Shown piece by piece: positions 33,502-41,770 of a DNA stretch of 64,000 nucleotides. Numbering within the stretch: the stretch's first letter is position 1; each line of letters opens with the position of its first letter. The notes below the pieces were generated by a model. The model did not search any database. It saw only the letters and a program-made list of their open reading frames with translations, and was not told the origin of the DNA. Source of the DNA: Streptomyces spinosus (GTDB lineage: Bacteria; Actinomycetota; Actinomycetes; Streptomycetales; Streptomycetaceae); NCBI RefSeq assembly GCF_020400655.1, contig NZ_JAINRC010000003.1, positions 310,001 to 374,000 on the forward strand. The letters run 5' to 3'. Position numbers and translations under genes: made by a program.

Positions 33502-34521
33502 TCAGCCGTGGCCGCGGCCGGCCGGCACCGCGGGGTCCGGGTGGTTCCCGGGTCCGCCGCCCGGCCCGGCCAGCGGGGTCGGCGACAGGGCCGTGGGTTC
33601 CTCACCCGGTTCGAGCAGGGTGTCCGCGGCGCCGACGATCAGCGGATCGGGGGTGCCGACCGCCTCGTGGTCCTTGGCGGGGTAGTCGAAACGGTCCAGG
33701 AGGCTGCGCATCGCCTCCAGCCGGCCGCGCCGCTTGTCGTTGTTCTTCACGACCGTCCAGGGGGCGTGCGCGGTGTCGGTCGTCCGGAACATCTCGACCT
33801 TGGCCGCGGTGTACTCGTCCCAGCGGTCGAGGGAGGCCAGGTCGGTGGGGGAGAGCTTCCAGCGGCGCACCGGGTCGACCTGCCGGATGGCGAACCGGGT
33901 GCGCTGCTCGGCGCGGGACACCGAGAACCAGAACTTGACCAGCAGGACGCCGTCGTCGGTGAGCAGCCGCTCGAACAGCGGGGCCTGCCGCAGGAACTGC
34001 CGGTACTCGCCTTCGGAGCAGAACCCCATGACCCGCTCGACGCCGGCCCGGTTGTACCAGGACCGGTCGAAGAAGACCATTTCCCCGCGGGCCGGCAGGT
34101 GCGTCACGTACCGCTGGAAGTACCACTGTCCCGCCTCCCGCTCGGTCGGCTTGTCCAGCGCCACCACGCGCGCTCCCCGCGGGTTCAGCCGCTCGGTGAA
34201 CCGTTTGATGGTGCCGCCCTTGCCGGCCGCGTCCCGCCCCTCGCACACCACGACGATCCGCTGCCCCGTCTCCTTCACCCAGCGCTGGAGCTTGAGGAGC
34301 TCGATCTGGAGTATCCGCTTGGTCCGCTCGTACTCGCGCCGGCGCATCAGGCGGTCGTAGGGGTGGTTCTCCCGCCAGGTCTCGACCGGCCGGCCGCCGG
34401 CGTCCAGCAGCACCGGCCGCTCCGGCTGCCGGTCGTCCACCTCGAACCCGTGCAGCAGGTCCTCCTCGCCCGCCGTGTCCCCGGTCTCCCGTGCCTCCGT
34501 CGCCCGCCCGTGCTCGGCCAC
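33502..34521 (-). CDS. ppk2: Polyphosphate kinase 2
   Basis: This 339-residue PPK2-family kinase transfers phosphate between polyphosphate and nucleotides. Visible are the Walker A GRDAAGKGGTIKRFTERLNP, the lid-type segment KPTEREAGQWYFQRYV, Walker B FFDRSWYNRAGVERVMGFC, and NNDKRRGRLEAMRSLLDRFD. The length is usual for a single-domain PPK2; whether it prefers ADP or GDP cannot be read. About 30 proline/glycine-rich residues at the C-terminus are an extension. The start is GTG with GGAAAGGTGG upstream. It leads a two-gene operon with brkB and is divergent from a PhoD-like phosphatase. Confidence 0.9.
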   Translation of the reverse strand: MAEHGRATEARETGDTAGEEDLLHGFEVDDRQPERPVLLDAGGRPVETWRENHPYDRLMRRREYERTKRILQIELLKLQRWVKETGQRIVVVCEGRDAAGKGGTIKRFTERLNPRGARVVALDKPTEREAGQWYFQRYVTHLPARGEMVFFDRSWYNRAGVERVMGFCSEGEYRQFLRQAPLFERLLTDDGVLLVKFWFSVSRAEQRTRFAIRQVDPVRRWKLSPTDLASLDRWDEYTAAKVEMFRTTDTAHAPWTVVKNNDKRRGRLEAMRSLLDRFDYPAKDHEAVGTPDPLIVGAADTLLEPGEEPTALSPTPLAGPGGGPGNHPDPAVPAGRGHG

Positions 34522-34663
34522 GACACCACCTTTCCGTCTCGCCCCGCACCGGGGCCGCCCCGCCCCGGTCTCCTCACACGTGCCCGCCCGGACGGGTCCC
34601 AGACGCCTGTACCGTCGCTGGGGTCGTTCCTTCCCGTGCCGGACGAGACAGAGAGGCGATCAC

Positions 34664-36289
34664 ATGGCCGGACTGCGCCTGGGACCGCTGCTGAGGTACA
34701 CCGACGGCTCGCACGCCACCGTGTGGGTCGAGACGAGCGCGCCCTGCACGGTCGAGGTGCGCTGTTCCGACGGCACGGGCGGCACGGCCGCCACCTTCCA
34801 GGTGGCCGGGCACCACTACGCGCTCGTGACGGTGACCGGGCTGCAACCGGGCACCGCCCCCTCCTACGAGGTGGTGCTGGACGGCACCCCGGTGTGGCCC
34901 CTGCCCGACTCCCGCTTCCCGCCCTCCGTCATCCGCACGCCCGGCACCGGCGACACCGTCCGCGTCACCTTCGGGTCGTGCCGCTGGGCCGCGCCCCCGG
35001 CGGACGGCACGGACCCGGCCGGCCCCGACGCCCTGGACGCCCTGGCCCGCCGGCTGTCCGCCGACCCCGGCGCCGAGCGCCCCGACGTGCTGCTGCTCCT
35101 GGGCGACCAGATCTACGCGGACGAGACCTCCGAGGAGACCCAGCGCTGGCTGGCGGGCCGCCGGAACCTGGACGAGCCGCCCGGCGGCCAGGTCGCCGAC
35201 TACGAGGAGTACTGCCACCTCTACTACGAGTCCTGGCTCGACCCCGAGGTCCGCTGGCTGCTGTCCACCGTGCCCAGCTTCATGATCTTCGACGACCACG
35301 ACATCGTGGACGACTGGAACACCTCGGCCTCCTGGCTCGCCGACATGCGCGCCACCGACTGGTGGCAGGAACGGCTGCTGAGCGGCCTGATGTCGTACTG
35401 GGTCCACCAGCACATCGGCAACCTCTCCCCCGCCGAACTGGCCGACGACCCGACCTGGGCCGCGGTACGCGCCACCCCGGACGGCACGAAGGCGCTGCGC
35501 GCGCTGGCCGAACAGGCCGACGCCGACTCCTCCACGGTCCGCTTCAGCTACCGGCGCGACTTCGGCCGGGTCCGGGTGGTGATGGTCGACTCCCGGGCCG
35601 CGCGGGTCCTGGAGGAGGGCCGCCGCTCCATGCTGGACCCGGGCGAGGCCGACTGGCTGCGCACACAGGTCCTGGGCGACGAGGGTGCCTACGACCACCT
35701 CCTGATCGGCACCTCCCTGCCCTGGCTGCTGCCGCACCTGGTGCACGACGCCGAGGGCTGGGACGCGGCCCTGTGCGCCGGGGAACGCGGCGACCGCTGG
35801 GCCCGCTTCGGCGAGTGGCTGCGCCGCGGGGCCGACCTGGAGCACTGGGCGGCCTTCCCCCGCTCCTTCGCCGACCTCGCCGGCCTCATAGCCGAGGCCG
35901 CGACGGCACCGGGCGCCCCGGCGAGCGTGTGCGTGCTGTCCGGGGACGTGCACCACGGTTACCTCGCCGAGGCCACCTGGCGCTCCGGCGACCTCGGCGT
36001 CCCCGTCGTCCAGCTCACCTGCTCACCCGTGCACAACTCCGTGCCGGCGGCCATGCGGGTCGGCTTCCGCGTCGGCTGGAGCGCGCCGGCCCGCGTCCTG
36101 GGCCGCCTCCTCGCCCGGCACGGCCGCACGCCCCGGCCGCCGGTGCGGTGGCGCAAGCGGGGTGGGCCGTGGTTCGGCAACCAGCTCATGACGCTGACGC
36201 TGCGCGGCCGTTCGGCCCGCCTGCGCCTGGAACGCACCGGCAAGGAGGCGAGCCTCGAAACGGTCCACGAGGCCGGCCTCACCGGTTAG
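34664..36289 (+). CDS. Alkaline phosphatase D (PhoD-like) family phosphodiesterase
   Basis: This 541-residue PhoD-like metallophosphatase has an N-terminal Fn3-like region (1-100, RLGPLLRYTDGSHATVWVET). A metallophosphoesterase domain follows, with VRVTFGSCRWA, VLLLLGDQIYADETSEE, MIFDDHDIVDDWNTSASW and CVLSGDVHHGYLAEATWRSG carrying metal ligands. Unlike secreted PhoD it has no Tat or Sec signal, so it is probably intracellular. Family members cleave phosphodiesters; the substrate is unknown. GAGAGGCG precedes the ATG. The stop is 1 bp from the convergent DUF397 stop. Confidence 0.88.
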   Translation: MAGLRLGPLLRYTDGSHATVWVETSAPCTVEVRCSDGTGGTAATFQVAGHHYALVTVTGLQPGTAPSYEVVLDGTPVWPLPDSRFPPSVIRTPGTGDTVRVTFGSCRWAAPPADGTDPAGPDALDALARRLSADPGAERPDVLLLLGDQIYADETSEETQRWLAGRRNLDEPPGGQVADYEEYCHLYYESWLDPEVRWLLSTVPSFMIFDDHDIVDDWNTSASWLADMRATDWWQERLLSGLMSYWVHQHIGNLSPAELADDPTWAAVRATPDGTKALRALAEQADADSSTVRFSYRRDFGRVRVVMVDSRAARVLEEGRRSMLDPGEADWLRTQVLGDEGAYDHLLIGTSLPWLLPHLVHDAEGWDAALCAGERGDRWARFGEWLRRGADLEHWAAFPRSFADLAGLIAEAATAPGAPASVCVLSGDVHHGYLAEATWRSGDLGVPVVQLTCSPVHNSVPAAMRVGFRVGWSAPARVLGRLLARHGRTPRPPVRWRKRGGPWFGNQLMTLTLRGRSARLRLERTGKEASLETVHEAGLTG

Positions 36290-36290
36290 T

Positions 36291-36485
36291 TCAGCGCCGG
36301 GCGGCGTACGAGACGAACTCCGTCCAGGTGGAGGGGGCGACGGTGAGGAGGGGGCCGTCGTCCTGCTTGGAGTCGCGGATGTGGACGGTGGCGGGGGTGG
36401 GGGCGGCGACCCAGTCCAGGGCGACTTCGACGCAGGAGTCGCCTTCACTGCCGCTGCTGTAGCTGCTCTTGAACCAACGGATCAT
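36291..36485 (-). CDS. DUF397 domain protein
   Basis: This 64-residue DUF397 protein reads MIRWFKSSYSSGSEGDSCVE, VHIRDSKQDDGPLLTVAPS and WTEFVSYAARR, all typical. DUF397 proteins are the usual small partners of Scr1-type HTH regulators in Streptomyces and are considered antitoxin-like or development-related (WhiJ-type loci). The ATG overlaps the HTH stop as ATGA, so translation is coupled. Confidence 0.93.
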   Translation of the reverse strand: MIRWFKSSYSSGSEGDSCVEVALDWVAAPTPATVHIRDSKQDDGPLLTVAPSTWTEFVSYAARR

Positions 36486-37327
36486 GTTGCCCCCAGCAGT
36501 TGCTCGATAAAGGATGTCGACTCGCGTGGAGTGAGCGCCTGGGCCCGGATGATGCCGTAGCGCAGCTCAAGGATACGGAGGTGCTTGGGCTGCTCGACCG
36601 GTCGGCCATTGGCCAATGCGGGCGACCGTCCTACGGCTGATCCGTCGGCGAACTTCAGCATCTCGATACTCCCGTCCACTCCAGCATGCTCCTGGCGGTC
36701 CATCGGCATCACCTGTAGCTCGACATTCCGCAACTTTGCGACTTCCAGCAGATGTTGCAACTGGCTATGCAGCGCCTCCCGCCCTCCCAGGGGTCGACGC
36801 AGGGTCCACTCCTCCAAGACGAAGCTGATCTCCGGGGCCGGGTCCCGCTCGAAGACGGACTTGCGAGCCATGCGTGCCGTTACGTACCGCTCGATCTCGG
36901 TGTCGCTGTACGCCGGGCGCCGCATCATCAGGAGCGCACGCGCGTACTCCGGCGTCTGCAACAACCCATGGACGCTGAGCGGGTCGTACAGCTGAAGCTC
37001 AACCGCCTTCGCCTCCACCTCCGCCAAAGCCCGAACCTTCTTCGGATAGCGGACCTTCTCCACGTCCTCCTTCATCGCCGCGAGCAACCCACCCGCGTCG
37101 AGAACCTTGTCCGCCTTGTCCAGGTACTCCGGCCGGGGAATCCGCTTGCCGGACTCGACCTTGTAGACCATGTCCTCGCTGTAGCCCACGGCCTTGGCGA
37201 AGTCGGCGGCGCGCAGCGCCACCGCTTCCCGGCGCAGCCTGAGTTGGCGGCCCACGGTGGCGATGACGGCGACGCCCCACTCGTCGTCCGGCTCGACCTC
37301 CCAGCCCGGCTCCTCTTCCTCACTCAC
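36482..37327 (-). CDS. Scr1-type HTH regulator (DUF5753), WhiJ-like
   Basis: This 281-residue protein has an N-terminal XRE-type helix-turn-helix (about 23-80, RQLRLRREAVALRAADFAKA, YSEDMVYKVESGKRIPRPEY). A DUF5753 domain follows (about 100-275), with LQTPEYARALL, RMARKSVFERDPAPEISFVL, QLQHLLEVAKLRNVELQVMP and LRILELRYGIIRAQALTP. I chose the GTG at 37327 because GAAGGGGG lies upstream; an ATG 24 nt further up is possible. With DUF397 and the divergent HATPase it makes a classic three-gene set thought to tune development or antibiotic production. Confidence 0.9.
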   Translation of the reverse strand: MSEEEEPGWEVEPDDEWGVAVIATVGRQLRLRREAVALRAADFAKAVGYSEDMVYKVESGKRIPRPEYLDKADKVLDAGGLLAAMKEDVEKVRYPKKVRALAEVEAKAVELQLYDPLSVHGLLQTPEYARALLMMRRPAYSDTEIERYVTARMARKSVFERDPAPEISFVLEEWTLRRPLGGREALHSQLQHLLEVAKLRNVELQVMPMDRQEHAGVDGSIEMLKFADGSAVGRSPALANGRPVEQPKHLRILELRYGIIRAQALTPRESTSFIEQLLGAT

Positions 37328-37378
37328 ACCGCACCACCCCCTTCCCGACATGCCCGGACACCACCGGACACGCGCTGG

Positions 37379-37410
37379 ACAGTGACCCTACGCAACCGCG
37401 TCGTCACTGT
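37379..37410. promoter_or_regulatory. Inverted repeat in the HTH/HATPase divergent promoter
   Basis: ACAGTGAC and GTCACTGT are perfect 8-bp arms separated by 16 nt, nearly centred between the two divergent starts. A direct repeat, CCGGACAC at 37354 and 37364, lies beside it on the HTH side. Both are candidate sites for the HTH protein. Confidence 0.6.
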
Positions 37411-37443
37411 TCAGGAGTAACAGGCACAGCCACTCTGAGTGAT

Positions 37444-38031
37444 GTGAACCAGGAAATCTCCACCCACATCTCCACCCCCGTCCCGCACTTCACGGTGCGG
37501 CTCTCCCCCACGCCCCGCGGGGCCCGTCTGGCCCGGCTGCTCGCCAGGGAGCAACTGCGGTCCTGGGGGCTGCCGTTGGACCCGGCGGAGCTGATCGTGG
37601 CCGAGCTGGCGGCCAACGCGGCCGGTCACGGCCGGGTGGCCGGACGGGACTTCCGGCTGACGTTGTACGCCGTCGGGGACACGCTCCGTGTCGAGGTGAC
37701 CGACACGCGCGGTGACCGGCTGCCCGAACTCGGCCGTCCCGAACCGGACGCCGACGGCGGGCGGGGGCTGCTCCTCGTGGAGGCGCTGGCGGAGCGCTGG
37801 GGTACGGCGCCCGGGCCCGCGCCGCGCAAGACGGTGTGGGCCGAGGTGCGCGTGCGGGGTCAGGAGTGGCCGAGTTCCGCCGTCTCGTCGTCGCCGGTCT
37901 CCGGTACCGAGCCGGAGTCGCGGGCCGGGCGGAGCGGGAAGGCGTCGACCCGGGTCTCGTCGACGACCGGAGACGCCGGCTGCGGGGGCTTGGGCATGAC
38001 CGCCGCCTCCGAGTGGCCGCCGCAGCCGTAG
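37444..38031 (+). CDS. HATPase (anti-sigma-factor-like) regulatory kinase
   Basis: This 195-residue protein has a GHKL/HATPase_c_2 domain in residues 1 to about 140, related to SpoIIAB/RsbW. It shows ARLLAREQLRSWGLPLDP, AELIVAELAANAAGHGRV (N-box Asn), LRVEVTDTRGDRLPEL (G1-type loop) and DADGGRGLLLVEALAERWG (G2). After TVWAEVRVRGQEWPS a Ser/Gly-rich extension of about 50 residues runs across the end of the convergent DUF3027 gene, overlapping it by 172 bp. Such extensions are not usual for the family and may reflect a lost stop. It is divergent from the HTH gene and completes the WhiJ-like set. Confidence 0.82.
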   Translation: MNQEISTHISTPVPHFTVRLSPTPRGARLARLLAREQLRSWGLPLDPAELIVAELAANAAGHGRVAGRDFRLTLYAVGDTLRVEVTDTRGDRLPELGRPEPDADGGRGLLLVEALAERWGTAPGPAPRKTVWAEVRVRGQEWPSSAVSSSPVSGTEPESRAGRSGKASTRVSSTTGDAGCGGLGMTAASEWPPQP

Positions 38032-38786
38032 GCGAGGGAGACCACGCGGCCGTCGGCCGGGGAGAACTCGTTGGCGCAGACGCCGAACGCCTGGCCGAGG
38101 GAGCCGCCGATGGGGGTGAGGAAGCCGCAGGTCATACAGGTGGCGGGGGCCGCCTGGGCCATCGGCGTCTTCGGGCCGAAGGCCTCTTCCCAGCGGTCGG
38201 CGGCGCTGTGCAGGCCGTAGCGGGACAGCACGCGGGCGCGGCGCATGCCGAGTTCCTCGGCGACGGACGCGATGGAGCCGCGGGAGGGGGCCGTCGGCTG
38301 CGCGGCGGGGGCGCCCGGCGTGACGTCGGCGTCCTCCGCCTCCGCCAGTTCCCGCATCTCCTCGGACACCGCCGAGTTCGGCGGCGGCTCCTCCTCGCCC
38401 GTGTAGCCGGGCTCCAGGCGCAGGTCGTCCTGGTCGGTGGGGAGCAGGTCGCCGGGGCCGAGGTCGCCGGGGCGCAGGCGCTCGCTCCACGGGACCCACT
38501 CGGGGGCGAGGAGGGCGTCGGGGCCGGGCAGCAGGACAACCTCGTCGAGCGTGACGATCTTGGCGCGGGAGGCGCGGGCCACCGTCACCGCCCAGCGCCA
38601 GCCGCGGTAGCCCAGCTCTTTGCACTCGAAGAAGTGCGTGACCACACGGTCGCCCTCCGACACCAGGCCGGCGTGCTCGCCGACCACGCCGGGCGCGGCG
38701 GCCTCCTCGGCGGCGGCGCGGGCGAGGTCGACGGCCTCGGCGCACAAGCGGTCGGGGGTGCGGCTTCGCGTGGTCGCTGCGCTCAC
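37860..38786 (-). CDS. DUF3027 domain protein
   Basis: This 308-residue actinobacterial protein of the DUF3027 family begins LCAEAVDLARAAAEEAA near residue 15. It includes VGEHAGLVSEGDRVVTHFFE, YRGWRWAVTVARASRAKIVT, LLAPEWVPWSERLRPGDLGP and a C-terminal Cys-rich part with CMTCGFLTPIGGSLGQ, GVCANEFSPADG and YGCGGHSEA that could bind zinc. The function is unknown. I took the GTG at 38786 (SAATTRSRTPDRL); upstream sequence is arginine-rich and implausible as protein. Its last 172 bp overlap the convergent HATPase gene. Confidence 0.88.
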   Translation of the reverse strand: MSAATTRSRTPDRLCAEAVDLARAAAEEAAAPGVVGEHAGLVSEGDRVVTHFFECKELGYRGWRWAVTVARASRAKIVTLDEVVLLPGPDALLAPEWVPWSERLRPGDLGPGDLLPTDQDDLRLEPGYTGEEEPPPNSAVSEEMRELAEAEDADVTPGAPAAQPTAPSRGSIASVAEELGMRRARVLSRYGLHSAADRWEEAFGPKTPMAQAAPATCMTCGFLTPIGGSLGQAFGVCANEFSPADGRVVSLAYGCGGHSEAAVMPKPPQPASPVVDETRVDAFPLRPARDSGSVPETGDDETAELGHS

Positions 38787-39053
38787 AGGTATCGCTTCTC
38801 TCCTACGCCGTCTCGTCGAGTGCGGCTGCCTCCGGCGGTTTCGCCGACGGAGCGGACCTGGGGACCGCATCGACGTCTGCATCCGCGCGCCTGGGCGCAC
38901 CTCTGCCATCCATTCTGCGTTATGGCTGAGATAGGCACGCTACACCGGACGGGATTCGTGCATATTCCCACCCGCCCCTCTGCCTGCGCCGACCGGGGTC
39001 GTGAGCCGCCACACCCGTCCGATCCGCACTATCCGGCCGTATCTCGGGGCACT

Positions 39054-40454
39054 ATGAACGTCGTGGCAGCCGCGGACAGGGCGAATGGTCGGGGCGGCGG
39101 TTCGGGCCGGGTGGGTGGTGCCGTCCGCTCGGTCGGCCGTGCCCTGCAGTTTCCCGTGACCGGCGCGGCCCGGGGCATCCGCAGGGCCACGCACGCGCAC
39201 GGCGCGGGCGAATCGGGTCTGGGCAAGCTGATCGAGCTGCACGCGGTGAACGGCGCGGGGGACGTCATGGTGACCGTGGCGCTCGCGTCCACGGTGTTCT
39301 TCTCGGTGCCGACCGACGAGGCGCGCGGCCGGGTCGCCCTCTACCTCGCGATCACCATGGCGCCCTTCACGGTCCTCGCGCCCGTGATCGGCCCCCTCCT
39401 GGACCGGCTGCCGCACGGGCGGCGGGCCGCGATGGCCGGGGCGATGCTGGCGCGGGCGCTGCTCTCGCTGATCATCTCGGGGGCGGTGGCGACCGGCAGC
39501 CTGGAGCTGTATCCGGCCGCGCTGGGCGTGCTGGTGGCGTCCAAGGCGTACGGGGTGGTCCGCAGCGCCGTCGTGCCGCGGCTGCTGCCGCCGCGGTTCT
39601 CGCTCGTGAAGGCCAACTCCCGGGTGACCCTCGCCGGACTGCTGGCCACCGGTGCCGCCGCGCCGGTCGCGGCGGGGCTGCACGCCCTGGGCGACCCGTG
39701 GCCGCTCTACGGCGCCTTCGTGATCTTCGTCGGCGGTACGTTCCTGTCGTTCTCCCTGCCGCCCAAGGTGGACTCGGCCAAGGGCGAGGACGTGGCGCTG
39801 CTCGCGGCCGACGAGCAGCACCTGCACGGGCCGCACCGGGGGCAGGTCAAACGGCCGGGCCTGCGGACGGTGGGACCGGCCGTCACGCACGCGCTCGGCG
39901 CCAACGCCGCCCTGCGCTGCCTGTCCGGCTTCCTGATCTTCTTCCTCGCCTTCCTGCTGCGCGAGCACCCGCTGACCGGGGAGAGCGCGGCGGTGTCGCT
40001 GGGGATAGTGGGCGTCGCGGCCGGGGCGGGCAACGCCCTCGGCACCGCCGTGGGCGCCTGGCTGAAGTCCCGGGCACCGGAGATCATCATCGTGACGGTG
40101 GTGGCGGTGGTGCTCGGCACGGCGGTCGTCGCCGCGATCCTCTTCGGGGCGTTCCTGGTGGCCTGTCTGGCCGCTGTCGCCGGGTTCGCGCAGGCGCTGG
40201 CCAAGCTGGCGCTGGACGCGCTGATCCAGCGGGACGTGCCCGAGCTGGTGCGCACCTCGGCGTTCGCCCGCTCCGAGACGCTGCTGCAGATGGCGTGGGT
40301 GTTCGGCGGCGCGGTCGGCATCGTGATGCCGCTCAACGGCACGGTCGGGCTGCTGGTCGGCGCCGTGTTCGTGGCCGTCGGCTGGCTGGGCACGCTCAAG
40401 GGGCTGCTCGCCTCGGCCCGGCAGGGCGGCCGGACCCGGACCCGGGTGGCGTGA
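39054..40454 (+). CDS. MFS-type transporter
   Basis: This 466-residue polytopic protein has a basic, glycine-rich N-terminal tail of about 60 residues followed by about 12 helices. It shows ALYLAITMAPFTVLAPVIGP, LLDRLPHGRRAAMAGAMLAR (the loop 2-3 MFS signature), VVPRLLPPRFSLVKANSR, and EIIIVTVVAVVLGTAVVAA. It resembles MFS proteins conserved next to DUF3027 in Streptomyces; the substrate is unknown. It is transcribed away from DUF3027 and is followed by the DUF2771-mqn operon, which has its own promoter 50 nt upstream of its first start. Confidence 0.88.
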   Translation: MNVVAAADRANGRGGGSGRVGGAVRSVGRALQFPVTGAARGIRRATHAHGAGESGLGKLIELHAVNGAGDVMVTVALASTVFFSVPTDEARGRVALYLAITMAPFTVLAPVIGPLLDRLPHGRRAAMAGAMLARALLSLIISGAVATGSLELYPAALGVLVASKAYGVVRSAVVPRLLPPRFSLVKANSRVTLAGLLATGAAAPVAAGLHALGDPWPLYGAFVIFVGGTFLSFSLPPKVDSAKGEDVALLAADEQHLHGPHRGQVKRPGLRTVGPAVTHALGANAALRCLSGFLIFFLAFLLREHPLTGESAAVSLGIVGVAAGAGNALGTAVGAWLKSRAPEIIIVTVVAVVLGTAVVAAILFGAFLVACLAAVAGFAQALAKLALDALIQRDVPELVRTSAFARSETLLQMAWVFGGAVGIVMPLNGTVGLLVGAVFVAVGWLGTLKGLLASARQGGRTRTRVA

Positions 40455-40503
40455 CGCCGTGGGGGCGCGGGCACGCGTGGCGTAACGAACCGGGCACGCC
40501 GTA

Positions 40504-40541
40504 CCCCACGTGGGGAGACGGCTCGGGGCGCCCGATAGCCT
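40504..40541 (+). promoter_or_regulatory. Promoter of the DUF2771-mqnB-mqnD operon with CACGTG palindrome
   Basis: CCCCACGTGGGG, a perfect 12-bp palindrome (40504-40515), lies where the -35 region should be. TAGCCT (40536-40541) is the likely -10 and ends 6 nt before the ATG, so the operon mRNA is probably leaderless. A repressor on the palindrome would block this promoter. Confidence 0.6.
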
Positions 40542-40547
40542 TCGGCC

Positions 40548-41045
40548 ATGACCACGCTGCCCCGCGGCGAAGCCGCTGATGTACCCCGCGTTGCGCGACG
40601 CCGCCGCGTCGTCGCCGTCGCCGGCGCCGTTTCCGCCGGACTGCTCGTCCTGTCGGCCTGTGACAAGCCGAGCCCCGTCGCGACGATCACCGTCGGCGGG
40701 GACTCGGTCAACTCCGAGGCCGTCTGCTACAACGACGGCAAGGCGCTGGACGAGAAGGCGCTGAAGGAGTGCGTCAAGAACGCCGACGACATCAAGTCGC
40801 TCAAGGTCGGCCAGGACGAGACCGTCCGCATCGGCGTCGACCCGAAGATCGCGGACGCGGGCTGGATCGTGCTGGTCAACGGCCGCCAGTTCAGCGACTC
40901 CAGCAAGGAGACGTACCGCACCATCCCGAGCAGCGCGTTCTTCAACGTCCAGTACGGCACCCAGGGCAACACCAACACCCTGTCGATCCGGATGGGCGAG
41001 AACACGAACAAGGGCATGTGGTCCTTCAAGCTGAAGAAGGCCTGA
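40548..41045 (+). CDS. DUF2771 lipoprotein
   Basis: This 165-residue precursor has an Arg-rich N-terminus, a hydrophobic helix and a lipobox, VSAGLLVLSACDKPSP, so the mature protein is lipid-anchored outside the membrane at Cys38. The rest matches DUF2771: ATITVGGDSVNSEAVCYNDG, WIVLVNGRQFSDSSKETYRT and NTLSIRMGENTNKGMWSFKL. The function is unknown. The stop overlaps the probable start of mqnB, so it is co-transcribed with two menaquinone genes; that link could be functional or just genomic. Confidence 0.9.
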   Translation: MTTLPRGEAADVPRVARRRRVVAVAGAVSAGLLVLSACDKPSPVATITVGGDSVNSEAVCYNDGKALDEKALKECVKNADDIKSLKVGQDETVRIGVDPKIADAGWIVLVNGRQFSDSSKETYRTIPSSAFFNVQYGTQGNTNTLSIRMGENTNKGMWSFKLKKA

Positions 41046-41770
41046 TCACGACGTCCCTCCCGGTCCCCGTCCTCGTCGCCACCGCGGTCCCCGCCGAGCG
41101 GGACGCGGTGGCGGAGGCGCTGCCCGGACCGGCCGGGGAAGTACGGCTGCCGGGCGCGTCCCTGGTCCGTACGGCCGCGGGCTGGGACCTGCTCGCCGCC
41201 GGAGTCGGCCCGGCAATCGCCGCCGCCACGACCGCCGGCGCCCTCACCGCCGCCGCACTGGCCGGCCGCCCCTACGGTCTGGTCGTCTCGGCCGGGATCG
41301 GCGGCGGTTTCGCGCCCGGGGCGCCGCTTGGCTCACTCGTCGTCGCGGACGCGATCACCGTCGCCGACCTGGGCGCCGAGACCGCCGACGGGTTCCTGCC
41401 GGTCACCGAACTCGGATTCGGGACCGTCACCCACCGGCCACCGGAATCACTCGTACGAGTCGTGTCCGAGGCCACCGGTGCCCGGACCGGCACGATCCTG
41501 ACCGTCTCCACGGTGACCGGCACCGCCGCCCGCGCCGCCGCCCTGCGCGACCGGCACCCCGGCGCGCTCGCCGAGGGCATGGAGGGGTTCGGGGTGGCGG
41601 AGGCCGCCGCCGCGCACGGGGTGCCCGTACTGGAGATCCGCGCGGTCTCGAACCCGGTCGGGCCCCGCGACCGCGCCGCCTGGCGCATCGGTGACGCCCT
41701 CGCCGCCCTCACCGGGGCCTTCGGGAAGCTCGCGCCCGCATTGGAGAGTTGGAACGCACATGACCGCTGA
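41042..41770 (+). CDS. mqnB: Futalosine hydrolase
   Basis: This roughly 242-residue nucleosidase cleaves futalosine to dehypoxanthine futalosine in the alternative menaquinone pathway. It reads PVLVATAVPAERDAVAEAL, AAGVGPAIAAATTAGAL, YGLVVSAGIGGGFAPGAPLG, ITVADLGAETADGF and EGMEGFGVAEAAAAHGVPVLEI (read in parts), as in the MTA/SAH nucleosidase fold. No ATG, GTG or TTG occurs where homologues begin; the first such codon is well inside the domain. I propose CTG at 41042, overlapping the lipoprotein stop as CTGA and preceded by GAAGAAGG; ATC at 41045 is the alternative. The stop overlaps mqnD by 11 bp. Confidence 0.85.
   Translation: MITTSLPVPVLVATAVPAERDAVAEALPGPAGEVRLPGASLVRTAAGWDLLAAGVGPAIAAATTAGALTAAALAGRPYGLVVSAGIGGGFAPGAPLGSLVVADAITVADLGAETADGFLPVTELGFGTVTHRPPESLVRVVSEATGARTGTILTVSTVTGTAARAAALRDRHPGALAEGMEGFGVAEAAAAHGVPVLEIRAVSNPVGPRDRAAWRIGDALAALTGAFGKLAPALESWNAHDR

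Noticed and set aside
32752..36462. Plus-strand frame of over 1200 codons
   Set aside because: It spans BrkB, PPK2 and the PhoD-like gene in wrong frames; no domain is recognisable.
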